Position numbers and translations under genes: made by a program. Below the pieces are notes generated by a model. It worked only from the letters and a program-made list of their open reading frames with translations, did no database searches and had not been told where the DNA came from. A stretch of DNA of 36,169 nt from Gemmatimonadaceae bacterium (GTDB lineage Bacteria; Gemmatimonadota; Gemmatimonadetes; Gemmatimonadales; Gemmatimonadaceae): the NCBI GenBank assembly GCA_025453745.1, contig JALOPS010000003.1, positions 1 through 36,169 of the forward strand, written 5' to 3'. Positions 1 to 8,483 of this stretch are shown in pieces; within the stretch, counting starts at the first letter, position 1, and each line of letters opens with the position of its first letter.

Positions 1-585
1 ATCGAGGACGCGTGCCAGCGTTCGCTCGACGGGGCGCGATTCCTCGCGGTCGTCCCCGGTGATGTACGCAGGCTGCGCGATCAGATGCGGCACGCCACTC
101 GCGGCCAGCTCCGCCTCGATGCGCGCCCGCGCCGCGAGATACGGGTTCGAGACACCGGGTCGGACGCCCACGGCCGAGAGATAGATCACGCGTGGGGGCT
201 CGACGAGTGTGCGCACCGCGTCGAGCAGGAGGTGGGTCAGGCCGTAGTCGACGGTCGCATACGATTCCGTGACACCGCGCGACGCACTGGCCTGCACGCG
301 CTTGCGCGTGGTGCCGAGGAGTGCGAAGACGAGTTGCGGCGCGAGGCGCTGCATCGTGCGCAGCATGGCGTCCGCGGTCCATGCGGTGTCATCGGTGATC
401 GCGCCCTCGCCAGCAAAGCGGGCGCGCCAGTCCGCGAGCTGCCGTGAGTCCGGACGCACATGCGCATGGACCTCGAGCCCGTGCGCGCGCAGCTCGCGGA
501 CGACATGTCGCCCGACATAGCCGGTCGCGCCTGCGACGAAGGCGCGGCGTGGGGGCATCGGCGACGCGGCGCCTGGTGCGGTCAT
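1..585 (-). CDS. NAD(P)-binding SDR-like (NmrA/epimerase) protein, 3' end missing
   Basis: The reading frame is open from an ATG at 585 down to the window edge, so only the first 195 codons are present. Near the N-terminus (residues 19-25) it has the Rossmann motif GATGYVG, typical of extended or atypical short-chain dehydrogenases such as NmrA-like proteins and NAD-dependent epimerases. Further on, SAVGVRPGVSNPYLAARA resembles the segment around the SDR active site, but with no clear YxxxK, which favours an atypical SDR. An alternative ATG nine codons downstream (558) would begin closer to the Rossmann strand. The gene starts 7 nt after the stop of the alpha/beta hydrolase, so it is probably the last visible gene of a globin-hydrolase-SDR operon. 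Substrate and reaction cannot be told from the sequence. Confidence 0.8.
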   Translation of the reverse strand, partial: MTAPGAASPMPPRRAFVAGATGYVGRHVVRELRAHGLEVHAHVRPDSRQLADWRARFAGEGAITDDTAWTADAMLRTMQRLAPQLVFALLGTTRKRVQASASRGVTESYATVDYGLTHLLLDAVRTLVEPPRVIYLSAVGVRPGVSNPYLAARARIEAELAASGVPHLIAQPAYITGDDREESRPVERTLARVLD

Positions 586-592
586 GCGACCC

Positions 593-1477
593 TCAGTCGG
601 CGGGATGATCGAGCCATGCGATGACGCGCGCGGCGATCTCGTCGTGCGCATAGTCCACGGCGAGCACGTGTCCGCGCCCGGTGAACCATTCGAGGCGCTT
701 GGTCGCCGCACCGATACGCGCGAAGGTCTCCGCTGCGGTCGTCGGGGCAATGCGGTTGTCTTCGCGCGATTGCAGCACGAGGGTCGGGCTGGCGAGACGG
801 GGGAGCACGGCACGTGCGCCATCGCTCACGCGCCGCAGCTCGGCGAGTGCCGTTGCGCTCGTGGCGACGTGTGCGCGCGCGCGTGCCAACGCCGCGGGAT
901 CGTGAATCGATCGCGGCGGCGTACGCGACGTCCAGTACGGCACGACCGGCGCAAGAAGCTGCAGCAGGTGGCTGGTGCGCCAGATGGGCGCGGGCATCTG
1001 GAGATAGGGCGCCAGCAGTACCACGCCGGGCGGTGGTGCCTCGACCGCCAACTGTACCGCGAGCGCGCCGCCCATTGACTGGCCGACGAGCGCCACGTGT
1101 GTATGCGAGCGACGCAGTGCCGCATACGCGTCTCGTGCCGTCGCGAGCCAGTCGGCCGCGCCGTGCGTGGCCATCTCGCGCATGGAGCGGCCATGCCCCG
1201 CGAGCAGCGGGGCGCGCACGGTCCACCCGGCGATATGCAGCGCATGTGCGACCGGAGCGACGGACTGCGGCGTGTCGCCGAAGCCGTGCAGCACGAGTAC
1301 GGCGCGCGTGTCGCTCGCATCGAGTGACACCGCGTGGCCGCCGATGACGATGCCGTCCGGGCCACGGGGTCGGCGCGCGAGCAGGAGTTGCTCGTGATAC
1401 CGGCTCACCGTGGCGCGAACGGCAGCACCGGCCACGACACCGAGCGCGCCGGCGGCGACCCAGGATTCCGCGCGCAC
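593..1477 (-). CDS. alpha/beta hydrolase (carboxylesterase / monoacylglycerol lipase-like)
   Basis: A 294-residue serine hydrolase. An N-terminal hydrophobic stretch (about residues 6-20, AAGALGVVAGAAV) may be a membrane anchor or signal. The alpha/beta hydrolase core begins with LVLHGFGD (62-69, oxyanion region), then the nucleophile elbow GQSMGG with Ser134, Asp240 in SREDNRI and His270 in GRGHVLAVD. Spacing fits Est30-like carboxylesterases and monoacylglycerol lipases. I chose GTG at 1477 because it lies 8 nt after the globin stop codon; longer versions of this frame would overlap the globin gene and add an Arg/Ala-rich run without homology. It probably hydrolyses a small ester or acylglycerol; the substrate is unknown. 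Confidence 0.85.
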   Translation of the reverse strand: MRAESWVAAGALGVVAGAAVRATVSRYHEQLLLARRPRGPDGIVIGGHAVSLDASDTRAVLVLHGFGDTPQSVAPVAHALHIAGWTVRAPLLAGHGRSMREMATHGAADWLATARDAYAALRRSHTHVALVGQSMGGALAVQLAVEAPPPGVVLLAPYLQMPAPIWRTSHLLQLLAPVVPYWTSRTPPRSIHDPAALARARAHVATSATALAELRRVSDGARAVLPRLASPTLVLQSREDNRIAPTTAAETFARIGAATKRLEWFTGRGHVLAVDYAHDEIAARVIAWLDHPAD

Positions 1478-1485
1478 GGGCGGGG

Positions 1486-1869
1486 CTACCCGGGCTGGTT
1501 GCGCATGTGGTCGGCAAGGGCGTGCAACTTCTCGGTCAGCATGGCGCGGAGCGGGTCGGGCATGGGCTGCTCGGCGAGCGCGCGATCCATGCACCAGAGC
1601 CACTCATCGCGCTCACGCGCGCCGATGGGAAAGGGGAAGTGCCGCATGCGCAGGCGCGGGTGGCCGTACTCGGTCTCGTACAGTGGCGGGCCACCGAGCC
1701 AGCCGGAGAAGTACTTGTAGAGTTTGTCGCGGGAGACCTTGAGGGAGCGGGCGTGGAGGGCGCGGATGTGCGCGGCCTCGGGGGCCGTGTCCATGAGGTC
1801 GTAGAAGCGATCGACGAGAGCGCGGACCGCGGCATCGCCGCCGAGGGTGGAGTACGGGACGTCCTGCAT
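1486..1869 (-). CDS. group II (O-type) truncated haemoglobin
   Basis: A 127-residue single-domain globin with the 2-on-2 truncated fold. Visible group II features are the N-terminal LGG, Phe22-Tyr23 (Tyr B10 in the distal pocket), the segment FSGWLGGPPLY (54-64), GHPRLRMRH with the proximal heme ligand His77, and Trp90/Trp92 in DEWLWCM, the region of the conserved Trp G8. Proteins of this family bind O2, NO or peroxide; the physiological role is usually redox or NO protection rather than storage. The length is normal for the family. The ATG at 1869 is the natural N-terminus. It is the first gene after a large inverted-repeat element and is followed 8 nt later by the hydrolase gene, so it may lead a three-gene operon. 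Confidence 0.93.
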   Translation of the reverse strand: MQDVPYSTLGGDAAVRALVDRFYDLMDTAPEAAHIRALHARSLKVSRDKLYKYFSGWLGGPPLYETEYGHPRLRMRHFPFPIGARERDEWLWCMDRALAEQPMPDPLRAMLTEKLHALADHMRNQPG

Positions 1870-1883
1870 GGGGACAACATAGC

Positions 1884-2155
1884 AGCCGGGCAGCTCTCAG
1901 CTCTCAGCGTGCTGCTGAAGTCCAGCCGACGGCTGTCAGCTGACAGCTCTCAGCTGCTCTCGCGAGGCGTACGCGCGTCGGGGCTGGTGCTGCCAGCACG
2001 ACACGAGCTCTCAGCCGCAGCTCCGGCGCATTCACCTCGTGCGAAGGTCCGCGACATCGATCGTAGGCACGACCTGCGAGAGCCGCTGACCGCTGAGAGC
2101 TGACAGCCGTCAGCTGGACTTCAGCGGCCAGCGCTCAGCTGAGAGCTGCCCGGCT
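1884..2155. repeat. long imperfect inverted-repeat element rich in AGCTCTCAG
   Basis: Arms at about 1884-1968 and 2067-2154 are imperfect reverse complements. The outermost 19 nt (AGCCGGGCAGCTCTCAGCT) match exactly, as does GCTGAAGTCCAG further in and GACGGCTGTCA after one mismatch. The 9-mer AGCTCTCAG occurs on the plus strand at 1892, 1899, 1945 and 2006, and inverted at 2093 and 2139. The element fills the gap between the MoeB-rhodanese stop and the globin start. No frame in it looks coding. It could be a non-autonomous (MITE/REP-like) repeat or a very long RNA hairpin. I see no target-site duplication. Confidence 0.75.
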
Positions 2156-2179
2156 ACTGCCCTTCGCTCCCCTATACCA

Positions 2180-3316
2180 TCAATACCTCGGCACCGACGG
2201 ATCGATCTCGATGCTCCACGCATCGATCCCCCCATCGAAGTTGCTCACGTTCGTGAACCCCTGCCCCGCGAGAAAGTGCGCGACCTGATTCGACCGGCCG
2301 CCATGATGACACTGGATGATGAGTGCCGTGTCTCTCGGCAGCTCCGCGAGCGCACCACCCGGTTGTACGGCGAGCGGAATCCCGCCCATCGGCATCAGCT
2401 CGGCGCCCTCGATGTGCGCCGTCTCGTACTCCCACGGCTCCCGCACATCGATGAGGCGCGGCGGGTGCTCGCCGCGCAGGGCGTAGTGCACGTCGGATGC
2501 AGTCAATTGCGGAATCGCCATGTGCGGTGTCGAGGAAGGGGTCATGGCCGCCGTCCATGCCGCACGGGCAGCGACGGCAGCGGGTGCGCGGCACGCACAG
2601 TCGGTACGCGCCGCAATCATGAATTCATGAAACACGCCACGCGAAAGATCGGCGTGCAATAGCCGACCCGCGAGCGGGGTGCCAAGACCGCTCAGCACCT
2701 TGAGCGCCTCGGTGGCTTGCAGCAGCGCGATCACGCCGGGCACCACCCCGAGCACGCCCTGCTCCGCGCAGCTCGGCGCGAGCGCGGCATCGGGCATCTC
2801 GGGAAAGAGGCACCGGTAGCACGGCCCGTTACCCAGGCCGAACACGCTCATCTGCCCTTCGAGTCGCGACACGCTACCGTAGACCAGCGGCACTCCGGCC
2901 CGCACGCACGCGTCGGTAAGCGCATAGCGCGTGGGCAGCGTATCGGTGCCGTCGAGTACGAGGTCGTGTCCGGTGACGATGGCATCGGCATTGCTCGCCG
3001 TGACGCGCGCCGCGCGGGGTACGATCGTGATCGTGCCGTTGCGCGCACGGAGCGCCGTCGCTGCGCATTCCACCTTGGCACGCCCTACATCGGCTTCGGT
3101 GTAGAGCGGCTGCCGGTGCAGGTTGTGCAGCGCTACGACATCATCGTCGACGAGTGTGAGGTGACCCACACCGGCTCCGGCGAGATACGTCGCGATAGGC
3201 GCGCCGAGCCCGCCGACGCCAACGATCACCACGCGCGCGCGCGCCAGGCGTGCCTGCCCATGCACACCAAACTCGGGCAGCGTGAGCTGCCGGGCGTACC
3301 GCGACGTCTCCGACAT
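2180..3316 (-). CDS. MoeB/ThiF-type adenylyltransferase fused to a rhodanese domain
   Basis: A 378-residue E1-like enzyme. Residues 1-250 are the ThiF/MoeB domain: ATP-binding GVGGLG (33-38), the LDGTD segment (121-125), catalytic-loop Cys183 in SCAEQGVLG, and zinc-ligand candidates C166xxC169 and C240-A-C242. Residues about 268-378 are a rhodanese domain with active-site Cys336 in CHHGGRS. This MoeZ/UBA4-like layout adenylates the C-terminal Gly-Gly of a small sulfur-carrier protein (MoaD- or ThiS-type) and sulfurates it through the rhodanese, for molybdopterin, thiamin or cysteine synthesis. Which carrier is served is unknown. ATG at 3316 starts the conserved N-terminus (RYARQ...LPEFG), 14 nt after the peptidase stop. 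The second zinc pair is CxC rather than the usual CxxC. Confidence 0.9.
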   Translation of the reverse strand: MSETSRYARQLTLPEFGVHGQARLARARVVIVGVGGLGAPIATYLAGAGVGHLTLVDDDVVALHNLHRQPLYTEADVGRAKVECAATALRARNGTITIVPRAARVTASNADAIVTGHDLVLDGTDTLPTRYALTDACVRAGVPLVYGSVSRLEGQMSVFGLGNGPCYRCLFPEMPDAALAPSCAEQGVLGVVPGVIALLQATEALKVLSGLGTPLAGRLLHADLSRGVFHEFMIAARTDCACRAPAAVAARAAWTAAMTPSSTPHMAIPQLTASDVHYALRGEHPPRLIDVREPWEYETAHIEGAELMPMGGIPLAVQPGGALAELPRDTALIIQCHHGGRSNQVAHFLAGQGFTNVSNFDGGIDAWSIEIDPSVPRY

Positions 3317-3330
3317 CCCGAACGCGCGCG

Positions 3331-5457
3331 CTACCGGCCGCGGCCCTGCACGGCCGCCGTGGCGGCGTCGACCGTACGCGCGGCAGCGCGAAAGCGCTCC
3401 GCGAGATCGCGCGCTTCCGCCGCCGCTCGCGTCGCGTCGCCCGCACGCAGCGCTTCGCCAATCCCCGGCAAGGGCATCGTCGAGTACCCATTGTCCACGT
3501 CGGATGCATAGATGAGCGTGCGATACCATGGCCGCGACGCCAACCCGCTCGGGCGCACGAAGGCACGCTCCACCTTGCGCAGTTCGGCATTCGTCGCCTC
3601 CTGCACGCTGCGTGGCAGTGCATTCGCCAGCACACGATCACGCGCAGCAGCGAACTGCGTCGCCGATGTCTCCAACGCGTCGATGGCCAAGGCCAGCGAG
3701 TCGAGCGGCGTCACGCTCCACCCACGCGGACCGAATGCGCGCGCGAGCGACGCGACATACGGGCGCATCGTGCGCGCGAACTCGCGGTAGTCGTAGGGGA
3801 GGATCTCCGCATTGGCCAGTCGCAGCGCCATCGCCGCACCGATGCGCCCCGCCGCCGCGTGGAAGAAGAAGCCGGGATCGCCGAAGCGCGTCATCCAATC
3901 GTACGAATCGTACGCGGAGTGATACACGCCGCCCGGCCCGCCAAAGCCCCAGTCGGCGTGCGGGATACCGAGATGATTGTAGAAGCCGGCGAAGTCGCTG
4001 CCACCGCCGGGATCACCCATGGGCGGCTCGAGCGAATCGGGCAAGGCCACCTGCCGTCGCCAGACATCGTACACGGTACCGCGTCCCTTCGGATCGGGAA
4101 CATCGCGCACCACGCTGCGCAGCAATGCCCGCAGCGATGGCGAACCACCGCCACCAAACGCCGTGCCCGATGCGGCGCCATCCTGATTGAGGTACGCCAC
4201 ACCACCACTCGAGAGACGGAGCGAATCCTCCTCGACGTACTCGCTCGACCCCACGAGCCCCCACTCTTCCGCATCCCACGTGGCAAAGACGATCGTGCGC
4301 TTGGGGCGCTTGCCGACCTTGATGCCTGCGGCCACGGCACGCGCCGCCTCGATCACGCTCACCACACCGCTGACATTGTCGGCCGCACCGGGGCCCCACG
4401 CGTCGCGATGTGCACCGATGACGATGATTTCGTCGGGGTACTCGGTGCCGCGCACCGTCGCGAGCGTGTTGTGAATGCTCTTGAAGCCCTTGGTCGCTGC
4501 ATCTGTTTCGACCTGCAACCGCGCCTGCATGGGTCCCGGTCCCACGTGATAGCGCACCGGCATGCCACCCTGCCAACCGCGCGGCAACGCGGCACCGCGA
4601 ATCCCGTCCATGAGCGCTTGCGCGTTGGCGTACGCAATCGGCACCACCGGGATCTTGGGCACCGGCGTCTCGGCGAGCGGCACACGCTTCGCGCCCTTCA
4701 CACTCGGCCAGCCGGGCGTCGTCGGGTCACCTGCACCGTTGAACACGCTGCCGCGCTGCACGCCACGCGCGGGACGCATGGGGCCTTCGGGATACACATC
4801 ACCTTGCGTGAAGCCGTCATCCAGCGGATCGCTGTAGATGAGCACGCCCACCGCACCGCGCTTCTCCGCCTCGCGCGCCTTGATGCCCCGAAACGATCGA
4901 CCGTATCGCGCGAGCACGATCTTCCCCTGTACCGAGACGCCGAGCGAGTCGAGCACGGCGTAGTCTTCGATGAGGCCGTAGTTCACGAAAACGACCTCGG
5001 CGGTCACGTCACCGGCGGCCGTCTGCCCATTGGCGGTGACGTACTGCGGCAGGCCACTCGTGGGATCACTCGGCACGCCGGGCTCGCTCAGGTCGAGCGC
5101 CACGGTATCGCGCCAGAGCCGCCAGAGCTTGACCGTCGTGGCGTGCGGCAGCCACACGTCGTACGTCTTCGTGGTCACGTCGAAGCCGAGCGCCTTGAGC
5201 TGGCGATTCACATAGTCGCGGGTGCGCTCCTGGGCGGGCGTGCCGGCGACGTGCGTCTCGGTGGTGAGCGCCTTCATGTGTGTGCCCGCGCTGACGGGAT
5301 TGGGGATCCCGAGGACTGCTTGCTCGAGCGCGCGCTGCTCTCGCGTGGTGCCGGTGGAGAATCCCGGAAGGCGGAGCGCCGACGCGGCGGGCTGCGCCGA
5401 GAGCGTGGCGGACTGGACCGTGAATGCGAGCGCGACGGCGCGGCCGAGTGTCTTCAT
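3331..5457 (-). CDS. secreted M28 metallopeptidase, PSMA/NAALADase-like
   Basis: A 708-residue exported peptidase of the glutamate carboxypeptidase II type. Residues 1-22 form a signal peptide ending ATLSAQ. A protease-associated (PA) domain occupies about 120-320. The M28 catalytic domain (about 325-560) carries a two-zinc site: His350 in GAHRDAWGPGAADN, Asp360, Glu397/Glu398 in WDAEEWG, Asp426 and His513 in VYHSAYDS. A helical C-terminal region (about 580-700) matches the transferrin-receptor-like dimerisation domain. It would cleave peptides in the periplasm or outside the cell. The ATG at 5457 was chosen because it opens directly on the signal peptide; an upstream extension of this frame is Arg/Pro-rich and not convincing. 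It is followed 14 nt later by the MoeB-rhodanese gene. Confidence 0.92.
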   Translation of the reverse strand: MKTLGRAVALAFTVQSATLSAQPAASALRLPGFSTGTTREQRALEQAVLGIPNPVSAGTHMKALTTETHVAGTPAQERTRDYVNRQLKALGFDVTTKTYDVWLPHATTVKLWRLWRDTVALDLSEPGVPSDPTSGLPQYVTANGQTAAGDVTAEVVFVNYGLIEDYAVLDSLGVSVQGKIVLARYGRSFRGIKAREAEKRGAVGVLIYSDPLDDGFTQGDVYPEGPMRPARGVQRGSVFNGAGDPTTPGWPSVKGAKRVPLAETPVPKIPVVPIAYANAQALMDGIRGAALPRGWQGGMPVRYHVGPGPMQARLQVETDAATKGFKSIHNTLATVRGTEYPDEIIVIGAHRDAWGPGAADNVSGVVSVIEAARAVAAGIKVGKRPKRTIVFATWDAEEWGLVGSSEYVEEDSLRLSSGGVAYLNQDGAASGTAFGGGGSPSLRALLRSVVRDVPDPKGRGTVYDVWRRQVALPDSLEPPMGDPGGGSDFAGFYNHLGIPHADWGFGGPGGVYHSAYDSYDWMTRFGDPGFFFHAAAGRIGAAMALRLANAEILPYDYREFARTMRPYVASLARAFGPRGWSVTPLDSLALAIDALETSATQFAAARDRVLANALPRSVQEATNAELRKVERAFVRPSGLASRPWYRTLIYASDVDNGYSTMPLPGIGEALRAGDATRAAAEARDLAERFRAAARTVDAATAAVQGRGR

Positions 5458-5660
5458 GAAGTGGGCGGGAGGGGGGAAGCACCCGGAATGTACGGCGTGG
5501 GCCCGCGGCTGCCCGCCGCGGGGTCGCCTGGGAGAGAACCGCGCCGCGCAGGGGCGTACGGTCGAAGCCGGTCGGTACGTGATCCGCCGTAGTTGCACCG
5601 GGGCTGGCGATCCGCCGGTCCGGACCACACCGTCCGCCCGACCCCACCATGAGAGGGACC
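5458..5660. other. divergent intergenic region, M28 peptidase / PEP-CTERM protein
   Basis: About 200 nt between two outward-facing genes, so both promoters should lie here. I see no clear -10/-35 pair. GAGAGGG at 5651-5657 is a good ribosome binding site for an ATG at 5661. Confidence 0.5.
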
Positions 5661-6266
5661 ATGCAGCTCGCTCGACGGATTGGCGCGATACTCGGCGCGG
5701 TCACCATCGCGCACACCTCGCAGGCGCAGTCGATCAACTTCGACAACGTCACCGCGCCTTGCAACTTCAACCAGACCACGCAGCTCACCAACCTCTACGC
5801 GGGCCTTGGCGTGACGTTCGGGGGAGCGGGGGGCGGCGCCATTCTGAACCAGTGCGGCAACTTCGGCATCAACGCACGCAGCGGCGTCAATTTCCTGGCG
5901 TTCAACACCGTCACCTACGCTACCGGGCCGCAGGAGATCTTTTTCGCCGGGACGGGCAACAGCTTCTCCCTGTTTGTCGGCGCGCGCGAGGCGGGCAGCT
6001 TCACTGCACGTGCATTCGACCAGTCGAACACGCAGATCGGCATTCAGACAGTGAATGCGGCCGCCGCGACTTGGACTGCGCTGACCCTCAACGTGGCGGG
6101 TACACGACGCATCCAGCTCTCGTCCGATCGCGCGGATTGGGTCGCCGATGATCTGTCGTTCCAGCAGACGACGGTCATCCCGGAGCCACACAGCTACGCG
6201 CTGCTCGCCGCCGGCATGGTCGGGCTCGGCATCGCGACACGACGTCGTCGTCGCGCGCACGGCTGA
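5661..6266 (+). CDS. PEP-CTERM sorted secreted protein of unknown function
   Basis: A 201-residue exported protein. The signal peptide ends near HTSQAQ. The mature part is small, beta-rich and Asn/Gly/Thr-rich, with two Cys, and begins SINFDNVTAPCNFNQ, recalling other PEP-CTERM proteins whose mature region starts with an FD-type motif. The C-terminus is a canonical PEP-CTERM tail: PEPHSYALLAAG, a short transmembrane helix and a run of arginines. An exosortase would recognise this tail; none is encoded in the window. ATG at 5661 is preferred since GAGAGGG lies just upstream; an in-frame ATG at 5649 would add four residues. A strong hairpin follows the stop. Confidence 0.85.
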   Translation: MQLARRIGAILGAVTIAHTSQAQSINFDNVTAPCNFNQTTQLTNLYAGLGVTFGGAGGGAILNQCGNFGINARSGVNFLAFNTVTYATGPQEIFFAGTGNSFSLFVGAREAGSFTARAFDQSNTQIGIQTVNAAAATWTALTLNVAGTRRIQLSSDRADWVADDLSFQQTTVIPEPHSYALLAAGMVGLGIATRRRRRAHG

Positions 6267-6287
6267 ACCAATCCCATCAACGTGCCC

Positions 6288-6323
6288 GACCCCCCGCGAA
6301 CCGCACCGTGTCCGCGGGGGGTC
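6288..6323 (+). terminator. hairpin terminator after the first PEP-CTERM gene
   Basis: GACCCCCCGCG (6288-6298) and CGCGGGGGGTC (6313-6323) form a perfect 11-bp GC stem with a 14-nt loop, 21 nt after the stop codon. There is no clear U tract, only GTGTC. Likely intrinsic-like terminator of the upstream gene. Confidence 0.75.
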
Positions 6324-6467
6324 GTGTCATGTCACGGGGTGCACTCGCCCTGGTCACGCGTGGGGGCGACACATCGGGGCACGACGACGCAGTGGTGTCG
6401 CCCCCTCGTGGCGCACTTCCCGCGTCGCATCGATCGATGGGTCTTCCACCCAACACCAGGAGCACGA

Positions 6468-7064
6468 ATGCGGCACTGGGTTCGCACAATCACGCTGGGC
6501 ACGGCGCTGCTCGCAGGCACGGCACTGCCCGCCAGCGCACAACAGTGGTTCGCCCGATTCTCCGGGCTCACGGAGCCGACGCCCAACACGTCGCCGGGCA
6601 CGGGCTTCGCGCTGCTGACGCTCACGGGCAACTTCATGCGCGTGGAGGCGTCGTTCAGCGGGCTGCTCGGTCCGTCTACGGTGGCCCATGTGCACTGCTG
6701 CACGGCCACTCCGGGCACGGGCGCTGCCGGCGTCGCGACCCCGACGCCGAGTTTCCCAGGCTTTCCGACGGGCGTCACCTCGGGGAGCTACGATCAGACC
6801 TTCGATCTCACGCTCGCCTCGTCGTGGAATGCGGCGTTCATCACGGCCAACGGTGGCACCACAGACGGTGCGCGCGCGGCGTACCTCGCTGGCCTCAACC
6901 AGCGCCGCGCGTACTTCAATGTGCACAGCTCCACGTTCCCCGGTGGCGAGATCAACGGCTACTTGACCGCAGTACCCGAGCCCTCCACCTATGCGCTGCT
7001 GGGCACGGGGCTCCTGGCGGTGGGCATGATCGCGCGAAGGTCCAGAGGTCGCGCGCGCGTCTGA
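6468..7064 (+). CDS. CHRD-domain protein with PEP-CTERM tail
   Basis: A 198-residue exported protein. Residues 1-25 are a signal peptide ending PASAQ. The body (about 26-167) resembles the CHRD domain named after chordin: VAHVHCC (73-78) and the closing motif RAYFNVHSSTFPGGEINGYL (147-166) are diagnostic. The tail PEPSTYALLGTG, a helix and Arg/Lys-free basic residues form a PEP-CTERM sorting signal. Bacterial CHRD proteins are surface or secreted, and their function is largely unknown. The ATG at 6468 follows AGGAG (6458-6462); the longer upstream frame is not plausible because it would precede the signal peptide. The gene lies between two hairpin terminators and is probably monocistronic. 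Confidence 0.9.
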   Translation: MRHWVRTITLGTALLAGTALPASAQQWFARFSGLTEPTPNTSPGTGFALLTLTGNFMRVEASFSGLLGPSTVAHVHCCTATPGTGAAGVATPTPSFPGFPTGVTSGSYDQTFDLTLASSWNAAFITANGGTTDGARAAYLAGLNQRRAYFNVHSSTFPGGEINGYLTAVPEPSTYALLGTGLLAVGMIARRSRGRARV

Positions 7065-7096
7065 ATTCCGCACCACGCGGTACGCACCGCAGACGC

Positions 7097-7130
7097 GACG
7101 CCCCGTCGCCGACTTCGGCGGCGGGGCGTC
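7097..7130. terminator. bidirectional hairpin terminator
   Basis: The 34 nt form an almost perfect palindrome (one G-T wobble): GACGCCCCGTCGCC pairs with the segment ending GGCGGGGCGTC around a CTTCGG-type loop. It lies between the convergent CHRD gene (ends 7064) and the serine protease gene (ends 7152), so it can serve both. GTTGT follows on the plus strand. Confidence 0.85.
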
Positions 7131-7151
7131 GTTGTCACTCCAGGAACGCTC

Positions 7152-8354
7152 TCACGCGCGCCGTCGGCGCGCCATCACGCCGAGCAGCACCAGCCCCGTC
7201 GCCACCATCGCGTACGTGCCCGGCTCCGGCACTATCTGCGCATTGATCCAATTGCGATTCTCGGCGAAGCTCACGTCGACATGCCCGTTGAGCGCACCGA
7301 AACAACCGATGCCGCGCGCCTCAGGCGGCGTGCCCGGGGCCGCGCAGAAGCCCGTCGTCACCCACGACGCCACGCCAGCGATCCGCCCGTTGATGAACGC
7401 TGCGCCGCCGGAGTCACCGCGGCCGAGCCCGACCTCGTCGAGCCCATTGCCGGTGTTGCACAGCAAGCCGTTGAACGGGGCCGGCACCGTGGTCGGACCG
7501 CCGAAGATGTTGCACGGCGTGTCGCGGTCCTGAAATCCGTTGTCGAAGTCCGAGACGAGGATCCCATCCGAGAAGTTATTGGCCGGATTGCCGACGACGA
7601 ACTGTGTCCCCACCCAATTGAAGCCGCTGGTGGTACGGGTCAGCTCGATACGGTTGGTACCGCGCAGGCGCCGCCGCGTGCCGCCCTGCGTGAAGCCGTC
7701 TCCGGTATTGCCGTCGCCGATCGTTCCCCACCCCACCACTTCCGTCGACTGCCCGAACGGCGTGGGCCCGTCGAAGAGCGAGTAGCTCTGCGCCCACAGC
7801 GGCGCATCTTCGCCGAGATCGACGATCGCGAGATCGTTCTTGTTGGCGACCGAGCCGGTGTAGAGGTTGTGCACGCGGATATCGGTGCGATTGCTCAGCA
7901 CCACGTCACTCGCGCCCGTGATTTCATCCGCCGCGGCCCCCGACGGACGGAATCGCACGTTGGCGCTCGTCGCGCGACGTGTGCCCCAGATCGGGTTGAC
8001 CGCACCCGGGTTCGTCGCCGGTTGCAGATTCGACACGCAGTGCGCGGCCGTGAGGATGTGCCGACGTGTGTTGAGCAACGAACCGGTGCAACTGCCGATG
8101 CCCGTGGTGTTCTCGAACAGATCGAGTCGCACGGTGCCCGTGTGAAACGCCGACTGCGCGCGGTAGCGCGCGAGGTCCGCGCGCGTGCCGAGCCCCGGCA
8201 GTCGCGGCCCCGGCGTGCTCAGCGTTTCGGGGACGACGACGATCGGATGGTCCTGCGTGGTGGCGGCGACGGAGAGCGTTTGCGCGCTCGCCACGCGAGC
8301 AGTGATCGCGACGACGCACGTCGCCGCGATCACTGTGGTCAATCGAAACTGCAT
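7152..8354 (-). CDS. trypsin-like serine protease with PEP-CTERM tail
   Basis: A 400-residue exported S1-family protease. The signal peptide ends RVASAQ (about residue 25). The catalytic triad is visible: His105 in LTAAHC, Asp174 in NKNDLAIVD and Ser315 in GRGDSGGAAF. Several Cys suggest disulfides. Residues 376-400 (PEPGTYAMVATG, helix, ARRRRA) form a PEP-CTERM tail, so the enzyme is probably sorted and released or anchored at the surface by an exosortase encoded elsewhere. Autolytic or target specificity is unknown. The GGGGGG run just upstream of the ATG at 8354 may act as ribosome binding site. It shares a terminator with the convergent CHRD gene. Confidence 0.92.
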   Translation of the reverse strand: MQFRLTTVIAATCVVAITARVASAQTLSVAATTQDHPIVVVPETLSTPGPRLPGLGTRADLARYRAQSAFHTGTVRLDLFENTTGIGSCTGSLLNTRRHILTAAHCVSNLQPATNPGAVNPIWGTRRATSANVRFRPSGAAADEITGASDVVLSNRTDIRVHNLYTGSVANKNDLAIVDLGEDAPLWAQSYSLFDGPTPFGQSTEVVGWGTIGDGNTGDGFTQGGTRRRLRGTNRIELTRTTSGFNWVGTQFVVGNPANNFSDGILVSDFDNGFQDRDTPCNIFGGPTTVPAPFNGLLCNTGNGLDEVGLGRGDSGGAAFINGRIAGVASWVTTGFCAAPGTPPEARGIGCFGALNGHVDVSFAENRNWINAQIVPEPGTYAMVATGLVLLGVMARRRRA

Positions 8355-8483
8355 GGGATCCCCCCAAGGAAGTGAATGGCAGGGAGTCCGTCACGTCATG
8401 TCGCGTGTACCGTTGCCGTGTCGGCGTCGCACGCCGGTTGCACTCGGACCGCGCGTCGCGTCATTGCGCGACGTGTGAGAGTG

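Noticed and set aside
3859-5592. 577-codon open frame antisense to the M28 peptidase
   Set aside because: No motifs and a low-complexity basic composition; the minus strand peptidase has all zinc ligands.
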